In this document: piece after piece, positions 57,924 through 60,825 of the stretch | How positions within the stretch are numbered: position 1 is the first letter of the stretch | Layout: every line of letters begins with the position of its first letter | IMG/VR virus record: IMGVR_UViG_3300033142_000461 | Location: 1-60,825 of that record | Source of the DNA: a virus | Reading direction: 5' to 3' (one strand) | DNA length: 60,825 nt | Program-made: the position numbers and the translations under genes | The notes under the pieces: generated by a model | What the model saw: the letters and a program-made list of their open reading frames with translations, nothing else | Databases searched by the model: none | Told to the model about the DNA's origin: nothing

Positions 57924-58280
57924 ATGAACGATATGAAACTTGAAGATTATCGAGATATATACAGCGACTTTTATAAAGACGCTATGGGTTTCCGTCCCCG
58001 TCATGTTGATACTTCTGATTGGACTGTTGAACAGTTTGAGGAAGAGTTTAATCATCTTCAACTCGTTTGTGATGAGAACGGAGAAGCGGAGATTCTCCGT
58101 CAAGAAGAATCCAAGGCTGTTTTTGAATCAAAGGTATCAGAACTCATTGAGTCTGGTGCCGGAGACCGTTACACCGCAATCTCTTGGTTGAAAGAGGCCG
58201 AGAATGCTGTGGGTGAAACGACTGGTTATTTTGAATACTGTATGGATTTGCCATACGGTTATCTGAAAGAGGTTGCATAA
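57924..58280 (+). CDS. conserved phage protein
   Basis: A 118-residue protein with DIYSDFYKDAMGFRPRHVDT near the N-terminus, a signature I recognise in small proteins of many phages, and an acidic helical body. Function unknown. It overlaps the next start (TAATG). Confidence 0.7.
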   Translation: MNDMKLEDYRDIYSDFYKDAMGFRPRHVDTSDWTVEQFEEEFNHLQLVCDENGEAEILRQEESKAVFESKVSELIESGAGDRYTAISWLKEAENAVGETTGYFEYCMDLPYGYLKEVA

Positions 58281-58603
58281 TGATTATTTCAAAAGAGTTT
58301 GATGCTGCGTTTAAATCTTGGTTTGAGTCTTGTAAGACTATGGTCGAGAATGACCGAAAGAACGAACAGTTTCCTGACCTGAACAAAACTATCTATATCG
58401 CCGGTGGCCGAAAGTATGCCAAGATTGTGACCTGTTATGTCACAGGTGATGCTGAGTCTGTTTGGGCGTTTGTCGATACTACTAATGGTGACGTATTGAA
58501 GCCAGCATCGTGGCGCGCACCAGCTAAACACGCAAGAGGGAACATTTTCGACAAAGATAATGGCCTCGGTTCAATTGGTCCTTATGGTCCTGCATATCTA
58601 TAA
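58280..58603 (+). CDS. hypothetical early protein
   Basis: A 107-residue protein with NKTIYIAGGRKYAKIVTCYV and VLKPASWRAPAKHARGNIFD, a pattern I recognise in small proteins of other phages. Function unknown. Co-transcribed in the cassette H operon. Confidence 0.65.
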   Translation: MIISKEFDAAFKSWFESCKTMVENDRKNEQFPDLNKTIYIAGGRKYAKIVTCYVTGDAESVWAFVDTTNGDVLKPASWRAPAKHARGNIFDKDNGLGSIGPYGPAYL

Positions 58604-58612
58604 GAGATTATT

Positions 58613-59203
58613 ATGAAATTTAAAAAGAAAGATGTTGTAAAATTTGCTATTGATTCTGACTTAGGTGCTTTTAGTAGTTATGACATCGATGAAGACTTTT
58701 TCACCATTGATCATATTGTCAATGATGGCACCGGACCATTCGAACGTTATGATTATTGTGTACGAAATGACAGAACAGGCGAATCTGAATATTTTACAGA
58801 GGCAGAACTTATAAGTGCTAAGGAATATTTCGCCGGCAAACGAGTTAATGTTCCTAGTAATACTGAAAAAGACCTGTTGGACCGTATCCATCTGTTAGAA
58901 CAGAACTACAACAAACTAAAACGAGATGTTGAACAATTAAAAGGACCAGAAAACCCAGCAGATGGACTCAACAGAGAACAGAATTACATACGTGCAAATT
59001 TCAAGGCTGGCGCATCGTTCGAGCTCGATGGTGATCAATATGTCACTGTAGTTCAAACTGGACAAGATTTGTATGTATTCGGTGGTCAGAATGGAAATCC
59101 ATTCGAACTATATCAAGATCTTCCAGAATCCAGAGATGCGATGATTGAATATCTTGAACAACACGAAGCTGTTGTGGTTGAACTTTTAAAGGTCGTTATT
59201 TGA
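58613..59203 (+). CDS. hypothetical early protein with two domains
   Basis: A 196-residue acidic protein: a beta-rich N-terminal part (residues 1-70), a coiled-coil-like middle (RIHLLEQNYNKLKRDVEQLK), and a C-terminal domain (VQTGQDLYVFGGQNGN). No family is recognised. Overlaps the next start (TGATG). Confidence 0.6.
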   Translation: MKFKKKDVVKFAIDSDLGAFSSYDIDEDFFTIDHIVNDGTGPFERYDYCVRNDRTGESEYFTEAELISAKEYFAGKRVNVPSNTEKDLLDRIHLLEQNYNKLKRDVEQLKGPENPADGLNREQNYIRANFKAGASFELDGDQYVTVVQTGQDLYVFGGQNGNPFELYQDLPESRDAMIEYLEQHEAVVVELLKVVI

Positions 59204-59472
59204 TGGATAAAAAAGAACTAAAGGGTTATTCCCAAGCGATTGAGAACCTCGCCTACTATATGAGAATAGGTGGCGAAGATGCGGCAGAAAACGAGAACAT
59301 TGATATTAGTTCTCCTGAAGCTTTCTATGAGTCGTTGACGCCAGAACAACGCGAAGAAGAAATCAAACTTTCTAAAATCGTAACGGTTATTTCCGATACA
59401 TATGATGTTGATATTACTAACGTTGTAGAGGATGCTGTTTACGAAATGAATTTACAGGATTATAATGTATGA
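59203..59472 (+). CDS. hypothetical acidic early protein
   Basis: An 89-residue acidic protein (YSQAIENLAYYMRIGGEDAA then TPEQREEEIKLSKIVTVI). The ATG at 59203 is chosen over the adjacent TTG. No family is recognised. Confidence 0.6.
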   Translation: MDKKELKGYSQAIENLAYYMRIGGEDAAENENIDISSPEAFYESLTPEQREEEIKLSKIVTVISDTYDVDITNVVEDAVYEMNLQDYNV

Positions 59473-59484
59473 GGGATAAAATTG

Positions 59485-59922
59485 ATGAACGATAAGAAAC
59501 TTGTATTGAAGAAAGGTTATACCCTTGAGGTAACATCTTGGGAGAATGATGCTGACAATTATCGCACACAATCTATGACATTTAACGACAAAGATGTTGC
59601 TCTTGCTGTGTTGGATATGTGTAAGTCCATTTTTGTTAGTTGTAATAACGGCGTTGGTGGTATTGGTAATATGATGGATGATGAATATGAACTAGCAAGT
59701 CCCATTATGCTTGAGTATATGAAAAATCATCCTAAAGTTTGTGAGTCGTTTGACCCAGAAAAATGGTCCTTTGATAAAACCAAAGACGAAGATTTGGTAG
59801 GTATGTGTAGTGAATTAAATTATGCACTGATGGGAGGTTCTGAATATTACTACTCTCGCGTATTTGAGAGTGGTGTTATTACTTACTCGCCAGAAGATGT
59901 TTATTGTGAGATTGTACAGTAG
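59485..59922 (+). CDS. hypothetical early protein
   Basis: A 145-residue protein (KGYTLEVTSWENDADNYRTQ, SIFVSCNNGVGGIGNMMDDE, SELNYALMGGSEYYYSRVFE). It looks like a complete small alpha/beta domain. No family is recognised. The ATG at 59485 follows GAGGGATAAAAT. Confidence 0.6.
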   Translation: MNDKKLVLKKGYTLEVTSWENDADNYRTQSMTFNDKDVALAVLDMCKSIFVSCNNGVGGIGNMMDDEYELASPIMLEYMKNHPKVCESFDPEKWSFDKTKDEDLVGMCSELNYALMGGSEYYYSRVFESGVITYSPEDVYCEIVQ

Positions 59923-59931
59923 GAGAAATTT

Positions 59932-60123
59932 ATGAGAAAACCATTTCCTAATGAAAAATGGGTATTAAAAGATGATAGTCCTTGGCCTAGAACCGATATT
60001 GAACCTGTACTAGTAACAGATGTTAGAGATGGTTGGGTTAGATATGATGTTAGTAAAAACCTCTTTACGGACCAAAGACTTGAGATTGAATCATTCATAC
60101 AATGTTATACCTTTTATGAGTAA
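59932..60123 (+). CDS. hypothetical early protein
   Basis: A 63-residue protein (PNEKWVLKDDSPWPRTDIEP then VLVTDVRDGWVRYDV), beta-rich, resembling a small KOW/SH3-like fold. TAGGAGAAATTT is the ribosome site. Confidence 0.6.
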   Translation: MRKPFPNEKWVLKDDSPWPRTDIEPVLVTDVRDGWVRYDVSKNLFTDQRLEIESFIQCYTFYE

Positions 60124-60129
60124 TAAAAT

Positions 60130-60246
60130 ATGATATGCCCAGAATGTGACACCATGATGGAATCACTAGGTTATGGTGATGAGAAATGTCCTGAATGTGG
60201 ACATATTGAATATGCTTATCCTGATGAGGAGGATGCAGATGAATAA
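60130..60246 (+). CDS. 38-residue zinc ribbon protein
   Basis: A 38-codon frame with two CPEC pairs (ICPECDTMM and KCPECGHIE), a minimal four-cysteine zinc ribbon with an acidic tail. Its end overlaps the next gene by 8 nt. The cysteine pattern makes chance unlikely. Confidence 0.65.
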   Translation: MICPECDTMMESLGYGDEKCPECGHIEYAYPDEEDADE

Positions 60247-60814
60247 GAGATGGCTAACAAGCGACCTACATTTTGAACACAAGAATATTCTGGCATATTG
60301 TCCAGAGACTCGTCCATATCAATCCCTTGAGGATATGAATATGGACATTGTGAACACAATGAACGAATATATTAAACCAGATGACACCCTGTTTGTTCTT
60401 GGTGACGTTTGCCTTGGTGGTGTGAAGAATCTACATTGGATGGAAAAGGTCAATGGAAACAAGCACCTAATCATCGGCAACCATGACTATGTTCGTAGTA
60501 ATATGGAAGAATATCTTCGTGTATTCAAGACTGTGGAAGGATACCGAGAGTTTGGACATCATATGTCTATCTGTTCACACTATCCTGTTCATCCGCAACA
60601 ACTTGGTTCACGATATGCCGTTAATATTCACGGACATCTTCATGACACGATTATCCCTGATGTTCGATACATTAACGTGTGTTGGGACCATAATCGTCGT
60701 CCTGTTGAATGGTCGGAGATTGTTGACTACTATGAATCAGTTGTGAAGAAGACCAAGAAAGACAAATGGGACAACGGAACTGTGTTTAAGGCAAGCATGG
60801 AACAACTAATCTAA
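60239..60814 (+). CDS. calcineurin-like metallophosphoesterase
   Basis: A 191-residue phosphoesterase. Metal-binding motifs are LTSDLHFEHKNIL, FVLGDVCLGG, IIGNHDYV, CSHYPVHPQ and NIHGHLHD, a complete set. Phage homologues may act on cyclic nucleotides, RNA ends or nucleotide signals; the substrate is not known. The ATG at 60239 is chosen because the fold begins there. Confidence 0.9.
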   Translation: MNKRWLTSDLHFEHKNILAYCPETRPYQSLEDMNMDIVNTMNEYIKPDDTLFVLGDVCLGGVKNLHWMEKVNGNKHLIIGNHDYVRSNMEEYLRVFKTVEGYREFGHHMSICSHYPVHPQQLGSRYAVNIHGHLHDTIIPDVRYINVCWDHNRRPVEWSEIVDYYESVVKKTKKDKWDNGTVFKASMEQLI

Positions 60815-60822
60815 CATAAATA
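60815..60822 (+). promoter_or_regulatory. late-promoter-like octamer at window end
   Basis: CATAAATA (7 of 8 matches) immediately after the last stop codon. The gene it might serve lies outside the window. Confidence 0.35.
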
Positions 60823-60825
60823 AAG

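Overview
The window is a segment of the genome of a lytic, T4-superfamily contractile-tailed phage (myovirus) of a Gram-negative host. The basis is a nearly complete set of recognisable T4 core genes: neck 13/14/15, terminase 16/17, sheath 18, tube 19, portal 20, prohead core, protease 21, scaffold 22, capsid 23, uvsY, uvsW, late sigma 55, 47/46, clamp 45, clamp loader 44/62, regA and polymerase 43. TATAAATA late promoters are present and genes are packed with TAATG/ATGA overlaps. The DNA is AT-rich. A two-gene spanin set implies an outer membrane. An NAD+ salvage pair, a CobT/CobS-like pair, PhoH, a ClpP-like protease and a MazG-like enzyme are typical of large aquatic T4-like phages. The exact host cannot be told from the sequence.

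Layout. 1-8.4 kb: virion surface proteins, a lysis set (holin-like, i-spanin, o-spanin), neck genes 13-15 and head-targeted internal proteins, closed by a terminator. 8.46-18.07 kb: terminase, tail sheath and tube, portal, prohead core and protease, scaffold and major capsid. 18.07-18.72 kb: a minus-strand HNH homing endonuclease with its own late promoter. 18.8-21.2 kb: a tube-like protein, uvsY and uvsW. 21.2-22.06 kb: the only long gene-free stretch, with promoters on both strands. 22.06-26.8 kb: sigma 55, gp47/gp46 and a DNA methyltransferase. 26.8-31.8 kb: early-promoter-driven VWA/zincin and AAA+ genes, then two hairpins with loops complementary to the early leader. 31.85-41.7 kb: the replisome (45, 44, 62, regA, 43) interleaved with nucleotide-metabolism genes, a ClpP-like protease and PhoH. 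41.8-48.1 kb and 56.1-60.8 kb: runs of small early genes, many unrecognised, with a tRNA-Thr and a degenerate tRNA-like element at 46.8-46.95 kb. 48.2-52.7 kb: NAD+ salvage, a radical-SAM enzyme and a deoxyribonucleotidase. 52.7-56.05 kb: eight consecutive genes, at least seven of which begin with a T4-type capsid-targeting sequence.

How it works together. Eight near-identical promoter cassettes (TTGAC-16 bp-TATAAT, conserved upstream box, shared leader containing TTGAGAGAGA in most copies) would fire the host-takeover operons first. Sigma 55, the clamp and TATAAATA-type promoters then switch on structural genes and the capsid-targeted proteins. The prohead protease gp21 would trim the capsid protein and those targeted proteins during head maturation, so they could be packaged and injected with the DNA. 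The most distinctive features are this packaged-protein arsenal (including a probable two-part polyprotein), the early-promoter family with palindromic operators, and the two anti-leader hairpins downstream of the AAA+ gene, which may form an RNA-based control circuit.
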